Counted from the stretch's first letter, positions 25,082-35,001 are shown. The stretch is 64,000 nucleotides of DNA from Xenorhabdus doucetiae (GCF_000968195.1 NZ_FO704550.1:2232001-2296000), one strand, 5' to 3'. Numbers and translations are program-made. The notes: generated from the sequence alone by a model not told the origin.

Positions 25082-27805
25082 TTATTTCAGCATATTACGA
25101 ATAACATAATGCAAAATGCCATCGTTATAGAAATAAGCCAGTTCTGTTCCCGTATCAATGCGGCAACGAGTATTAATCACAATCTCCTGTCCATTGGCAT
25201 AGGTCATTTTCACCGCAATGGTCTGCCCCGGCTGAATATGCGCTAATCCTGTAATATCAACTCTCTCTTCTCCCATCAGGTTCAATGTCTTGCAACTAAC
25301 ACCTTGGGGAAACTCCAATGGCAAAATCCCCATACCAATCAAGTTAGAACGGTGAATACGTTCAAAAGATTCTGCAATCACCACTCTAACCCCCAGTAAT
25401 CTTGTCCCTTTTGCAGCCCAGTCACGGCTTGATCCTGAACCATATTCTTTACCCGCAATAACAGCTAAGGGTATTTTTTCCTCTTGATAACGCATGGCAG
25501 CATCATAAATGGCGAGTTGAGATTGTGAAGGAATATGACGGGTATATCCTCCTTCAACCCCTGATACCATCTCATTGCGAATACGAATATTGGCAAACGT
25601 TCCCCGCATCATCACCTCATGATTACCACGCCTTGAGCCATAAGAGTTAAAATCTTTTGGTGCAACGCCATGCTCTTGTAAGTAACGCCCGGCAGGACTG
25701 TCAGCCTTGATATTTCCCGCCGGGGAAATGTGATCCGTCGTAACTGAATCGCCTAAGATCGCCAAAATGTGAGCCTGATGAATATCGGTAACGGGTTTAG
25801 GTTCAGCCGTCATATCGCTGAAAAAAGGGGGATGCCGTATATAAGTGGAATCCGGCTGCCAAGGATAAGTCGCAGAACTTTCGACACTCAGAGATTGCCA
25901 ACTTTCGTCACCATCAAACATAGAATTATATTCTTTATGGAACATTTCAGTTCTGACTTTGCCAATCGCTTCTGCAACTTCGGTACTATTCGGCCAGATA
26001 TCCTTCAAATAAACATCATTGCCTTGTTGATCTTTCCCGACAGGTTCCCGCGTCAAATCCTTTTTCATACTGCCGGAAAGCGCATAAGCCACCACCAGCG
26101 GCGGTGATGCCAACCAGTTCGTTTTCACCAGCGGATGAATACGCCCTTCAAAATTTCGGTTACCGGAAAGTACCGCCCCAACGGTGAGATCAGATTGTTT
26201 GATTGCGGCTTCAATCGGATCAGGTAATGGCCCGGAATTACCAATACAGGTAGTACAGCCATACCCCACCAGATTAAAACCCAGTTGTTCCAGATAGGGC
26301 ATGAAACCGGCCAGTTCCAGATAACTTGTTACAACTTTCGAACCAGGAGCCAGTGAAGTTTTAACCCACGGTTGACGCTGCAAGCCTTTCTCAATCGCTT
26401 TTTTGGCAAGTAAACCCGCCGTCATCAATACGCTGGGATTAGAGGTATTGGTACAAGAAGTAATGGCGGCAATCACCACAGCCCCTTCTTGCAATGAAAA
26501 AGTTTGGTTATCTAAGGTCACCGATACCGCTGATGACTGCTTTTGCGCCTGATGGACATCCAATTCCATCGCAGACTGAAAAGCCTGGGGTACATTGCCT
26601 AATGCAACTCTGTCTTGAGGACGTTTCGGCCCAGCCAAACTGGCTTCAACCGTCGACATATCCAACGCAAGGGTACTCGTAAAAACAGGCTCATCACCCG
26701 CATTACGCCATAAGCCCTGAGTTTTGCAATAGGCTTCAACCAAAGCGATTTCTTCTTCATCGCGCCCGGTTAAGCGCATATAATCTAGTGTAATGTCATC
26801 AACCGGGAAGAAACCGCAAGTTGCCCCATATTCAGGAGACATATTGGCAATGGTTGCCCTGTCTGCCAGCGGCAAATCAGATAATCCATCTCCATAAAAT
26901 TCAACAAATTTGCCCACAACACCGTGCTGGCGCAGCATCTGTGTCACCGTCAGCACAAGGTCGGTTGCCGTGATCCCTTCTGGCAATTTTCCGGTCAGTT
27001 TAAAGCCAACCACATCGGGGATCAGCATGGAAACGGGTTGCCCCAGCATGGCTGCCTCGGCCTCAATGCCCCCAACGCCCCAACCCAAAACGCCCAATCC
27101 ATTAATCATGGTGGTGTGAGAATCCGTTCCGACCAGTGTATCGGGATAGGCAAAATTTTTACCCTCCTGATTTTCATACCAGACGGCTTTCCCCAGATAT
27201 TCAAGGTTAACCTGATGGCAGATCCCCGTTCCCGGAGGGACAACGCGGAACCGATTAAAAGCCTGCTGCCCCCAACGCAAGAACAGATAACGTTCATAGT
27301 TACGTGCCATTTCTATCTGAACGTTTTCTGAAAATGCCTGCTCAGTGCCAAATTTATCCACCATGACCGAGTGATCAATCACCAAATCAACCGGGGATAA
27401 CGGATTAACCTGTTCAACATTGCCACCGAGTTTCAACACCGCTTCCCGCATCGCCGCAAGATCCACGACCGCCGGTACGCCGGTAAAATCCTGCATAAGT
27501 ACGCGGGCGGGACGATAAGCAATTTCCCGGTCTGCATGACCGGTTTTTTGCCATGCCACCAGCGCCTTCAAATCATCTTCCACCACAGATTCACCATCGA
27601 TATTGCGCAGAAGATTTTCAAGCAAAACTTTCAGGGATTTTGGCAAGCGGGATATCTCGCCCAATTGTTCAGATAACAATGGTAAGCTGTAATAGTGGTA
27701 GGTTTTACTGTCAGAGGTTTTACTATCAATAGATCTGTTTCCACTCGTTGTTTTGCTTCCAATCAAGAGTGTTGAAGCACAGTCCGTTTTCAATTTAAAC
27801 GACAT
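25082..27805 (-). CDS. acnA: Aconitate hydratase A
   Basis: A 907-residue aconitase (E. coli AcnA 891), interconverting citrate and isocitrate. The cluster-binding cysteines are in ITSCTNTSNPSVL (about residue 455) and YGCTTCIGNSGP (about 520-523); GSGSSRDWAAKGT lies in the C-terminal swivel domain. AAAGGAGGA precedes the ATG. Compared with E. coli there is a short Ser/Thr-rich insertion near residues 10-35. AcnA is typically the stress- and stationary-phase aconitase. An accessory insert lies upstream. Confidence 0.97.
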   Translation of the reverse strand: MSFKLKTDCASTLLIGSKTTSGNRSIDSKTSDSKTYHYYSLPLLSEQLGEISRLPKSLKVLLENLLRNIDGESVVEDDLKALVAWQKTGHADREIAYRPARVLMQDFTGVPAVVDLAAMREAVLKLGGNVEQVNPLSPVDLVIDHSVMVDKFGTEQAFSENVQIEMARNYERYLFLRWGQQAFNRFRVVPPGTGICHQVNLEYLGKAVWYENQEGKNFAYPDTLVGTDSHTTMINGLGVLGWGVGGIEAEAAMLGQPVSMLIPDVVGFKLTGKLPEGITATDLVLTVTQMLRQHGVVGKFVEFYGDGLSDLPLADRATIANMSPEYGATCGFFPVDDITLDYMRLTGRDEEEIALVEAYCKTQGLWRNAGDEPVFTSTLALDMSTVEASLAGPKRPQDRVALGNVPQAFQSAMELDVHQAQKQSSAVSVTLDNQTFSLQEGAVVIAAITSCTNTSNPSVLMTAGLLAKKAIEKGLQRQPWVKTSLAPGSKVVTSYLELAGFMPYLEQLGFNLVGYGCTTCIGNSGPLPDPIEAAIKQSDLTVGAVLSGNRNFEGRIHPLVKTNWLASPPLVVAYALSGSMKKDLTREPVGKDQQGNDVYLKDIWPNSTEVAEAIGKVRTEMFHKEYNSMFDGDESWQSLSVESSATYPWQPDSTYIRHPPFFSDMTAEPKPVTDIHQAHILAILGDSVTTDHISPAGNIKADSPAGRYLQEHGVAPKDFNSYGSRRGNHEVMMRGTFANIRIRNEMVSGVEGGYTRHIPSQSQLAIYDAAMRYQEEKIPLAVIAGKEYGSGSSRDWAAKGTRLLGVRVVIAESFERIHRSNLIGMGILPLEFPQGVSCKTLNLMGEERVDITGLAHIQPGQTIAVKMTYANGQEIVINTRCRIDTGTELAYFYNDGILHYVIRNMLK

Positions 27806-28103
27806 AACTCCTCCTTTCTTATTATTTATGGTTAACTACATCATTAAACATAACATATAAGTAAATATTTGTTATTCCGTAACCACACATTTTGTTAACT
27901 GGTTGTAAATTCTTATTTATTGATAAATTTTAATGATGACATCGCCAAAGTAGATATGTTTTATTCAAGTCATAAGAGTTTGATTGCATCGACTCTATAT
28001 TTTCTACGCATTTCTGGCTAAATAGATTGTAAATTACGACTTAAAAAATGAAGGCATATTCAGAATATTTAATGAGTTTATTAGAGATTGGAGAGATTAA
28101 GTT
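27806..28103. other. AT-rich divergent intergenic region before acnA
   Basis: About 300 very AT-rich bases carrying the acnA promoter and that of the Evf-like gene. GGAGAG at 28090-28095 is the ribosome-binding sequence of the latter. No clear operator, RNA or gene relic was recognised. Confidence 0.4.
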
Positions 28104-28943
28104 ATGGATACAGAAAAAAATAGAGAGTACCAACATTACGTAAGCCACATACAGCAAGCAGATCAGTTCTTTTCGACGGGGATTAACCCTAAATTTTCTT
28201 TGTCGGACTATCGACTTAGCGATACTGACGGTCTTGTTCAATTTATTATTACCTCAAATATTGTCGACAAAGCCTCTGTAATACAGAAAATGAATGAAAT
28301 TAAAAAAATACAGATAGCACTTTCTTCAATAGCGGCTGGCTACATCAGCCAATATACCCATATTCACGGCCAAGAATATAAGACTGACATTCAATTTTGG
28401 GGAGATATCATGGCAAAACTGCCACTGATGAGCGTTATGAATATCGAAAGTCAAACTTATCAGCATGAAATGAAAGGTATTTCGATTGCAACAAATTTAC
28501 TCCAACTCATTATGGATATTATTTTAAATGCAAACTCCCCCAGCTTGAAAAATTTTTCCGATTTCCTGCAAAAACAAGGTGATGCCATCAGACTGGGATT
28601 GAAGCGAAATGGTAATCATTATTCCACTCTCACCTTGGCCAGTGTTATTGAAGCGGTTGGCATTGAAGATCACGTCATGTATGTTCCTAAAATGAAACTG
28701 TATAAAATAGATTTTGACAGAACCAACTCAGAAGTGACGTCGAACTGCGCCTCTAATGAAAATATTAATGTTGGATTCACTTACTCCTCTTGTGTTTCCT
28801 TATTTCATTATCAGGCGTTAGAAGATCAAGATGTCAAAACAGCTTTCGATAATTTCATGCTTAAAAACCAAAAAACTTCGATAGAAGATTCAGATAGTTT
28901 TTTCAATGGTGAATTTAAGGCGACGCTTCCAAAAGAAGCATAA
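28104..28943 (+). CDS. Evf-like putative virulence protein
   Basis: A 279-residue protein without signal peptide, transmembrane helix or familiar enzyme motif. It is mixed alpha/beta with only two cysteines, C215 and C230. Size, composition, and a cysteine in the same part of the chain recall Evf of Pectobacterium carotovorum, an insect-gut persistence factor reported to be palmitoylated on one cysteine. This link rests on memory and could be wrong. The start has GGAGAG 8 nt upstream. It lies alone between acnA and cysB, beside a gene relic, in AT-rich DNA, as expected for an acquired gene. If not Evf-like it is a conserved hypothetical. Confidence 0.55.
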   Translation: MDTEKNREYQHYVSHIQQADQFFSTGINPKFSLSDYRLSDTDGLVQFIITSNIVDKASVIQKMNEIKKIQIALSSIAAGYISQYTHIHGQEYKTDIQFWGDIMAKLPLMSVMNIESQTYQHEMKGISIATNLLQLIMDIILNANSPSLKNFSDFLQKQGDAIRLGLKRNGNHYSTLTLASVIEAVGIEDHVMYVPKMKLYKIDFDRTNSEVTSNCASNENINVGFTYSSCVSLFHYQALEDQDVKTAFDNFMLKNQKTSIEDSDSFFNGEFKATLPKEA

Positions 28944-28989
28944 ATCTCCTCTTCTTTGACGGGTACACATATTCCGTTTGTATTTAATT

Positions 28990-29219
28990 ATATATCTCCC
29001 TATCTGGTACGAATCTGAAAATGCCGTACCTACCTGGGATTACACGGCTGTTCATTGTTACGGTGTCACAAAAATTTTAAGCGGTGATGAAACTAAACTG
29101 GCTTTAGAAGCCTTGCTGATCAATGTGGCGTTTGTACAGCTTTGAGCGAAAGTAACAGGGCTGACGATAAAAAATTAGCTAACTACATGAAAATACACAA
29201 TATAGGCACAGGAAAGTGA
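28990..29219 (+). pseudogene. Relic of a PaiB-like FMN-binding negative regulator
   Basis: No intact frame exists, but fragments of the PaiB family are readable. TATATATCTCCC gives YISP; after a one-base shift, 29005-29142 reads WYESENAVPTWDYTAVHCYG and continues for 46 codons to TGA, matching the family core (YISPSWY...VPTWNYxAVHxYG). After another shift, 29141-29219 reads LSESNRADDKKLANYMK, matching the usual C-terminal end. The middle part between them and the N-terminal half are missing, so this is a frameshifted, internally deleted remnant. Confidence 0.72.
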
Positions 29220-29249
29220 CTCTATGGAAGCGGGACAAAGATGAAGATA

Positions 29250-29289
29250 AAAAGAACCCCCCTCCTTAAAAATAAGGAGAGGGGTTCAT
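29250..29289 (-). terminator. Intrinsic terminator after cysB
   Basis: On the minus strand a long stem, GAACCCCTCTCCTTA pairing with TAAGGAGGGGGGTTC, is followed by TTTTT. It lies about 27 bases after the cysB stop. Confidence 0.85.
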
Positions 29290-29315
29290 GTTTAATCCAT
29301 TCTTTAAACTATTTT

Positions 29316-30290
29316 TTATACTATCGGTAAATCAATATCTTTGAACATTTCTTCGATTTCTTCATTGGAACGCAATGCAATGGCTTTATCCACAACATCA
29401 CGCGTCAAATGTGGAGCAAAACGCCAAATAAAATCGTACATATAACTGCGCAGGAAACTACTGCGTCGAAAGCCAATCTTGGTTGTGCTGTAACCAAATT
29501 TATCACGCATATCAATACGCACGAGATCGCTGTCCTGCACAGGTTCTACCGCCATACTGGCAATCACACCAACCCCTAGTCCCAACCGCACATAAGTCTT
29601 AATCACATCCGCATCTGTTGCGGTGAAGACAATTTTAGGTTTCAAACCCGCCCGATCAAAAGCCACATCCAACTCAGAGCGTCCGGTAAAACCAAAGGTA
29701 TAGGTGACAATCGGATATTCTGCCAATTCTTCAATCGTCACGTTCTGTCTATTCGCAAGTGGATGATCTTTTGTCACTACAACAGAACGGTTCCAATGAT
29801 AACAAGGCAACATAATCAGGTCGCTATAAAGGTGAAGCGCTTCCGTTGCTATCGCAAAGTCACTGTTTCCTTTGCATACCTCTTCCGCAATTTGCGTTGG
29901 GGAGCCTTGATGCATGTGCAGTGATACATTGGGATAACGTGCAATAAATCCCTTAATAATAGGAGGTAAAGCATATCTTGCTTGCGTATGGGTAGTCGCT
30001 ATATATAAAGAACCCCGATCGGGATAGGTGTGTTCACTGGCAACAGAACGAATTGAATCAATTTTTGACAAAACCTCACGTGAAATACGGACAATTTCTT
30101 CACCAGCCGGAGTCACGTGCGTCAAATGTTTACCACTGCGAGCAAATATCTGAATCCCCAATTCATCTTCGAGCATCCTGACCTGTTTGCTGATCCCCGG
30201 TTGAGAGGTATACAACCCTTCTGCTGTAGAAGATACATTTAGATTGTGATTAACCACCTCTACAATATAACGCAATTGCTGTAGTTTCAT
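29316..30290 (-). CDS. cysB: CysB, LysR-family activator of cysteine biosynthesis
   Basis: A 324-residue LysR-type regulator, the E. coli length, with the start at 30290 (MKLQQLRYIVEV); the upstream ATG adds eight unconserved residues. The helix-turn-helix covers VSSTAEGLYTSQPGISKQVR (about residues 18-37). The C-terminal effector domain contains HTQARYALP and ATDADVIKTYVRLGLGVG, which bind N-acetylserine or sulfate-like ligands. It activates sulfate-assimilation genes under sulfur limitation. It is downstream of topA on the same strand, as in K-12. Confidence 0.97.
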   Translation of the reverse strand: MKLQQLRYIVEVVNHNLNVSSTAEGLYTSQPGISKQVRMLEDELGIQIFARSGKHLTHVTPAGEEIVRISREVLSKIDSIRSVASEHTYPDRGSLYIATTHTQARYALPPIIKGFIARYPNVSLHMHQGSPTQIAEEVCKGNSDFAIATEALHLYSDLIMLPCYHWNRSVVVTKDHPLANRQNVTIEELAEYPIVTYTFGFTGRSELDVAFDRAGLKPKIVFTATDADVIKTYVRLGLGVGVIASMAVEPVQDSDLVRIDMRDKFGYSTTKIGFRRSSFLRSYMYDFIWRFAPHLTRDVVDKAIALRSNEEIEEMFKDIDLPIV

Positions 30291-30650
30291 ATCAGCACTG
30301 TCCCTAATAATCAAATGTATGAATGTTTTGTAGTTTAATTAATTTCTATATTGCTAATGGTTACCCGCTTATAACTATATAGAATATATATTTGTCAGTA
30401 TATAACCACTATAACACTTGCTATATATTTATATAACAAATAATTAGGTTGAGTAACTATTATCAAGCGCCTGTTGCAGATATATTGTGTGTTACTTTTA
30501 TTAAAATACAAAAAAAGCCAGCCCTCAGGACTGACTTTTTAGAAAGAAAAGTTACATTTCTCACAAAAAAAGAAATATCTCTCTAAATATATTTCTATGA
30601 ATTATACCCAATAAGTGAGGATATAATACACAAATTCATCATCAGATCGA
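30291..30650. other. topA-cysB intergenic region with topA terminator and cysB promoter
   Basis: A 360-base AT-rich gap. The minus-strand hairpin at 30511-30540 belongs to topA. The remainder contains several TATA-rich stretches suitable for the cysB promoter. CysB is known to repress its own promoter, but no clear site could be assigned by eye. Confidence 0.5.
30511..30540 (-). terminator. Intrinsic terminator after topA
   Basis: On the minus strand AAAAAGTCAG-TCC-TGA-GGG-CTGGCTTTTTTT forms a stem with small mismatches followed by seven T residues. Confidence 0.78.
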
Positions 30651-33248
30651 TTACTTTTCTTTCACAACCCAAGCCCCTTCAACAAAAAATGCGGTCCATC
30701 CGGTAGATTTGCCATTTTTCTCCGAAGAAACATATTGCTGTTTAGTTTTTCGGCTAAAACGGACAACGGTTTTATTTCCTTCAGGATCAGCAACAGGTGC
30801 TTCCGCCAAGTAACGCAATTTTTCCGGTAAGCGTTTTTTAAACCGAACAAGCTCTTCAACCAGTGGTGCACGCGTTTCGCGAGACTTAGGGAAAGTGTTG
30901 GCTGCTAAAAATACCCCTGCTGCACCATCACGCAAGACAAAATAGGCGTCCGATTTTTCACAGGCCAGTTCAGGTAACGGAACCGGATCTTCTTTCGGTG
31001 GCGCTACTTCTCCACTCCGCAAAATCTTACGGGTATTCTTGCACTCTTCGTTTGTACAGCCCATGTATTTACCAAAACGCCCCATTTTCAGGTGCATTTC
31101 TGAACCACACTTATCACACTCAACTATCGGACCATCATAGCCCTTGATACGGAATTCACCTTCTTCAACTTCATAACCATCACACGCTGGGTTATTACCG
31201 CATACATGCAATTTACGCTGGTTATCAATCAAATAACTGTCCATCGCTGTACCACACTTTTTACAACGAGGACGAGCGCGTAAGGCATTGGTTTCAGCGT
31301 CATCGCCTTCCAGAATATTCAGAATTTCATTTTCTGGGATAAGGTTAATGGTCTGCTTGCATCGCTCTTTAGGTGACAACGCGTAACCAGAGCAACCCAG
31401 AAATACGCCTGTTGTTGCAGTACGAATGCCCATTGGACGGCGACAAGTCGGACATTCAATCGATGTAATCACCATCGGATTCGGGCGCATTCCGCCTTCA
31501 TCTGGCTCTTTACTAGCAACATCAAGCTGTTCGCTGAAATTGGAGAAAAACTCGTCCAAGACCCCTTTCCAATTCGCCTCATTATTGGCGACATGATCGA
31601 GCTGGTCTTCCATTCTTGCCGTGAAATTATAACTCATCAATTCATTGAAATTTTCTTCCAAACGATCATTGACGATTTCACCCATTTTCTCCGCATAGAA
31701 CCGACGGTTTTCAACGCGAACATACCCTCGTTCCTGAATGGTTGAGATAATTGATGCATAAGTCGATGGACGGCCAATCCCGCGTTTTTCCAACTCCCTG
31801 ACCAAGGAGGCTTCACTGAAACGCGCGGGCGGTTTAGTAAAGTGCTGGCTTGGCAGTAACTGTTGCAAATCAAGCTCAGTTCCCACTTCAATGGCCGGCA
31901 ACGTATGGTCTTCATCCCCTTTGCGCAAAGCCGGCATCACTTTTGTCCAACCATCAAAACGCAGAGTACGGCCTTTGGCACGTAATTCAAAATCACCGGC
32001 TTGAACGGTCAGTGTTGTGGAATCATATTTCGCAGGTGTCATCTGACAAGCGATAAATTGACGCCAGATAAGCTGATACAATTTTTGTGCATCCGCTTCC
32101 ATGTCTTTCAACGCTTCTGCCATGACATCGACATCAGAAGGCCGGATCGCCTCATGGGCTTCCTGCGAATTTTCCTTACTGCTGTACACATTAGCACTTT
32201 TCGGCAAGTAGTTGTCACCAAAATGGTTGCTGATATAACCGCGTACCATTTCCAACGCATCCTGGCTTAAGTTCGTTGAGTCAGTACGCATATAAGTGAT
32301 ATGCCCGGCTTCATATAGACGTTGCGCCATCATCATGGTTTTTTTGACCCCAAACCCAAGCCGTGTACTGGCGGCTTGCTGTAAGGTTGAGGTAATAAAC
32401 GGCGCACTTGGTTTACTGGATGTCGGGCGATCTTCACGCTCAATCACGTTGTATCTCGCTTTTTCAAGCAGAGAGAGTGCTGATTGTGTTTGCTGAGCAT
32501 TGACGGGCTTAAATGGTTTTCCCTTCTGATGGGTGACTTCCATATGGAGAGCAATCTCACCCTTAGCCATTAAATCCGCATGCAGTTGCCAATATTCCTC
32601 CGGCACAAATGCCTTGATTTCACGTTCCCGTTCAACCACAAGACGAACAGCGACAGATTGAACCCGCCCTGCGGATAACCCTCTGGCCACTTTTTTCCAC
32701 AGTAGCGGTGAAACCATATAACCCACCACGCGATCCATAAAACGGCGCGCTTGTTGAGCATTCACACGGTCAATATTTAATTCACCGGGATTATCAAAAG
32801 CTTGTGTGATGGCATTTTTGGTAATTTCATTGAATACCACCCGGCTGAAACGGGAATCATCGCCACCAATCACTTCCCGCAGGTGCCATGCAATCGCCTC
32901 TCCTTCACGGTCAAGGTCCGTTGCAAGGTAGATGTGATGCGCTTTTTCAGCCAGCGTTTTCAGCTCTGAAACCACTTTTTCTTTGCCGGGCAAAATTTGA
33001 TAGTTCGCTTCCCAACCATGATAGGGATCGATACCCATACGGTTTATCAGCGCCGTTTTCTCATCTTTTTTGACTTTCTTTTTATTCTTATCGGTAGATG
33101 AGCTTGAACTCTTTTGACTCACTGTTCCACTCGTCGGCAAATCACGGATATGACCCACACTGGATTTTACAACGTAGTCATTCCCCAGATATTTATTGAT
33201 TGTTTTGGCTTTTGCCGGGGACTCCACTATAACAAGAGCTTTAGCCAT
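30651..33248 (-). CDS. topA: DNA topoisomerase I (omega protein)
   Basis: An 865-residue type IA topoisomerase, the E. coli length, relaxing negative supercoils. The N-terminal Toprim domain starts KALVIVESPAKAKTINKYLG; the catalytic tyrosine is in HITYMRTDSTNL near residue 319. Three tetracysteine zinc motifs follow (CPTCRRPMG, CKKCGTAMD, CDKCGSEMH) and then the C-terminal ribbon domains. It stands in the conserved order yciN-topA-cysB. The upstream region is shared with divergent yciN. Confidence 0.98.
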   Translation of the reverse strand: MAKALVIVESPAKAKTINKYLGNDYVVKSSVGHIRDLPTSGTVSQKSSSSSTDKNKKKVKKDEKTALINRMGIDPYHGWEANYQILPGKEKVVSELKTLAEKAHHIYLATDLDREGEAIAWHLREVIGGDDSRFSRVVFNEITKNAITQAFDNPGELNIDRVNAQQARRFMDRVVGYMVSPLLWKKVARGLSAGRVQSVAVRLVVEREREIKAFVPEEYWQLHADLMAKGEIALHMEVTHQKGKPFKPVNAQQTQSALSLLEKARYNVIEREDRPTSSKPSAPFITSTLQQAASTRLGFGVKKTMMMAQRLYEAGHITYMRTDSTNLSQDALEMVRGYISNHFGDNYLPKSANVYSSKENSQEAHEAIRPSDVDVMAEALKDMEADAQKLYQLIWRQFIACQMTPAKYDSTTLTVQAGDFELRAKGRTLRFDGWTKVMPALRKGDEDHTLPAIEVGTELDLQQLLPSQHFTKPPARFSEASLVRELEKRGIGRPSTYASIISTIQERGYVRVENRRFYAEKMGEIVNDRLEENFNELMSYNFTARMEDQLDHVANNEANWKGVLDEFFSNFSEQLDVASKEPDEGGMRPNPMVITSIECPTCRRPMGIRTATTGVFLGCSGYALSPKERCKQTINLIPENEILNILEGDDAETNALRARPRCKKCGTAMDSYLIDNQRKLHVCGNNPACDGYEVEEGEFRIKGYDGPIVECDKCGSEMHLKMGRFGKYMGCTNEECKNTRKILRSGEVAPPKEDPVPLPELACEKSDAYFVLRDGAAGVFLAANTFPKSRETRAPLVEELVRFKKRLPEKLRYLAEAPVADPEGNKTVVRFSRKTKQQYVSSEKNGKSTGWTAFFVEGAWVVKEK

Positions 33249-33555
33249 AGTTACCTTTACCTAATTATCTTCTTTTCAGATGGCGAAAATCACGGCGTTA
33301 TGTTGCGATATATAAAATAAAACCTCTTTTTATATTGCGATAGATTTGCAAGATATCAACTAATTTTTATCTTGTGCTTTTGCTTAAGCGCAAAACCCTT
33401 TGAAATATTTAGGGTATTTTATATACCTACATAGGCCATGCAATTGTATGATTTAACAGTTGTAAACAAAATCTTCCATCTGCATGACGAAAAGCCCACA
33501 CTCTACCTGATAAAAAACGATGCGCAACAACTTATTTCTTGAAGGAGCACGATAA
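33249..33555. other. Divergent topA-yciN promoter region
   Basis: About 307 AT-rich bases. GAAGGAG at 33540-33546 is the yciN ribosome-binding sequence. In E. coli topA has several supercoiling- and heat-responsive promoters; none could be placed confidently by eye. No small gene was recognised. Confidence 0.45.
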
Positions 33556-33807
33556 ATGAAAACTGAAACCATGCCTATTAAGCGAGATCAGTTACTGAAA
33601 AAAGCAAATGAAATCATTAAGGCGCACGAAGATTTTATACCGGGAATGTACGCAAAGAGTGTAGAACAAAAAGGTAGGGTATTCGTGTTTCAAGGCGAGT
33701 TTTTTCTGGATGGGGACGGATTGCCTACCGCAAAAAGCACCGCTGTGTTTAATATGTTTAAACATTTAGCACATATATTATCCGAAAAATATCATTTGGT
33801 AGACTGA
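33556..33807 (+). CDS. yciN: YciN-family protein (DUF2498)
   Basis: An 83-residue soluble protein closely resembling E. coli YciN (KRDQLLKKANEIIKAHEDF, then GMYAKSVEQKGRVFVFQGEF). Function unknown. Strong ribosome-binding site AAGGAG with 9-nt spacing. It is divergent from topA and convergent with sohB, the K-12 arrangement. Confidence 0.9.
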   Translation: MKTETMPIKRDQLLKKANEIIKAHEDFIPGMYAKSVEQKGRVFVFQGEFFLDGDGLPTAKSTAVFNMFKHLAHILSEKYHLVD

Positions 33808-33847
33808 AAAACATCCCCTCCGGCCTGATGGGTAAATTATCAATAAC

Positions 33848-33902
33848 TATGCGGGTAATAATAAAGGATATGACAAAATCGCCTCTATTAATTACCCGCA
33901 TA
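33848..33902. repeat. 12-bp inverted repeat between yciN and sohB
   Basis: TATGCGGGTAAT and ATTACCCGCATA are perfect inverted copies separated by about 31 bases. No T run follows directly, but the position between convergent genes suggests a termination or RNA-processing role. Confidence 0.6.
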
Positions 33903-33954
33903 TTACCTGTTATCCGTATATTATCTGCGATGGTTGCAATAACTCATTTTTCCG

Positions 33955-35001
33955 TTACAGCAAAGGTTTTTCTCCTCTTTGCCACCAACGCATAAACAAT
34001 TTGTCAACGCTCTCCATCGCGCCTCCCATAAAACGCTCTATAACACGTTTACGGCGAGAATAGCTAACGCCAATAACTTCACAGTGTTCAATTTTTTCAA
34101 TCAGAAAATCATCACTGACACCTAAATCATCAATCAGCCCACTTTCTTTTGCCTGTGTGCCGTACCAATATTCACCCGTAGCGACTTTTTCCACATCCAA
34201 AGTTGGGCGATGTTGATGGATAAATGATTTGAATAATTTATGCGTTTCGTTCAGATCTTCCTGAAATTTTTTGCGTCCCTGTTCAGTATTTTCGCCCAGA
34301 ACAGTCAAGGTACGTTTGTACTCACCAGCCGTATGCAGTTCCACATCAATATCGTTTTTCTTTAACAACCGATGAATATTTGGCAATTGCGCCACAACAC
34401 CAATGGAACCAATAATTGCAAACGGTGCAGCAATAATACGATCCGCCACACAAGCCATCATGTAACCCCCGCTTGCCGCGACTTTATCCACCGCAATCGT
34501 CAAGCGTATCCCTTTCTGCCGCAAACGGGTCAATTGAGATGCCGCCAGCCCATATCCATGAACCACGCCACCAGGGCTTTCCAGGCGCAGTAAAACTTCA
34601 TCGTTTTTGTCTGCCACAGCGAGTACGGCACTGATCTCTTCGCGAAGAGATTCCACCTCATGAGCATCCATACTGCCTTTAAAATCCAAAACATAAAGAT
34701 TCGGCTTCTGTAAGGCTTTCTGCCCAGCTTTGGCTTCCGCTTTTTTCTGTTTGGCATCATTTTTTTGCTGCTTTTTTAATGTCTTTTGCCAAATTTTTTG
34801 TTCTGTTTCACTCATTCGTGCTTGCTGCATCTGACGCTGCCTTTCCTTGTATGACTCACCAAGATTAGTCAGCTTCAATTCCCCTTTTTGCATGGTTTTA
34901 CGTACACCTAATCCGATACAAACAACTGCCAGAACGGCGATTGCCAAGATTACCGTAAGCACTTTGGCTAAGAACAATCCGTATAGAGATAAATATTCCA
35001 C
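33955..35001 (-). CDS. sohB: SohB, membrane-anchored S49-family protease
   Basis: A 348-residue protein of the SppA/SohB family. An N-terminal membrane helix (residues 8-32) is followed by a Lys/Gln-rich coiled segment (residues about 45-95) and the protease domain, with the catalytic serine in KVAASGGYMMACVADRIIA near residue 180. In E. coli, extra SohB suppresses loss of DegP. It stands in the K-12 position next to yciN and divergent from yciK. Confidence 0.94.
   Translation of the reverse strand: MEYLSLYGLFLAKVLTVILAIAVLAVVCIGLGVRKTMQKGELKLTNLGESYKERQRQMQQARMSETEQKIWQKTLKKQQKNDAKQKKAEAKAGQKALQKPNLYVLDFKGSMDAHEVESLREEISAVLAVADKNDEVLLRLESPGGVVHGYGLAASQLTRLRQKGIRLTIAVDKVAASGGYMMACVADRIIAAPFAIIGSIGVVAQLPNIHRLLKKNDIDVELHTAGEYKRTLTVLGENTEQGRKKFQEDLNETHKLFKSFIHQHRPTLDVEKVATGEYWYGTQAKESGLIDDLGVSDDFLIEKIEHCEVIGVSYSRRKRVIERFMGGAMESVDKLFMRWWQRGEKPLL

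Noticed and set aside
26325..26345. GTTACAAC within acnA as a possible reverse Ter site
   Set aside because: Flanking bases do not fit the consensus on either strand.
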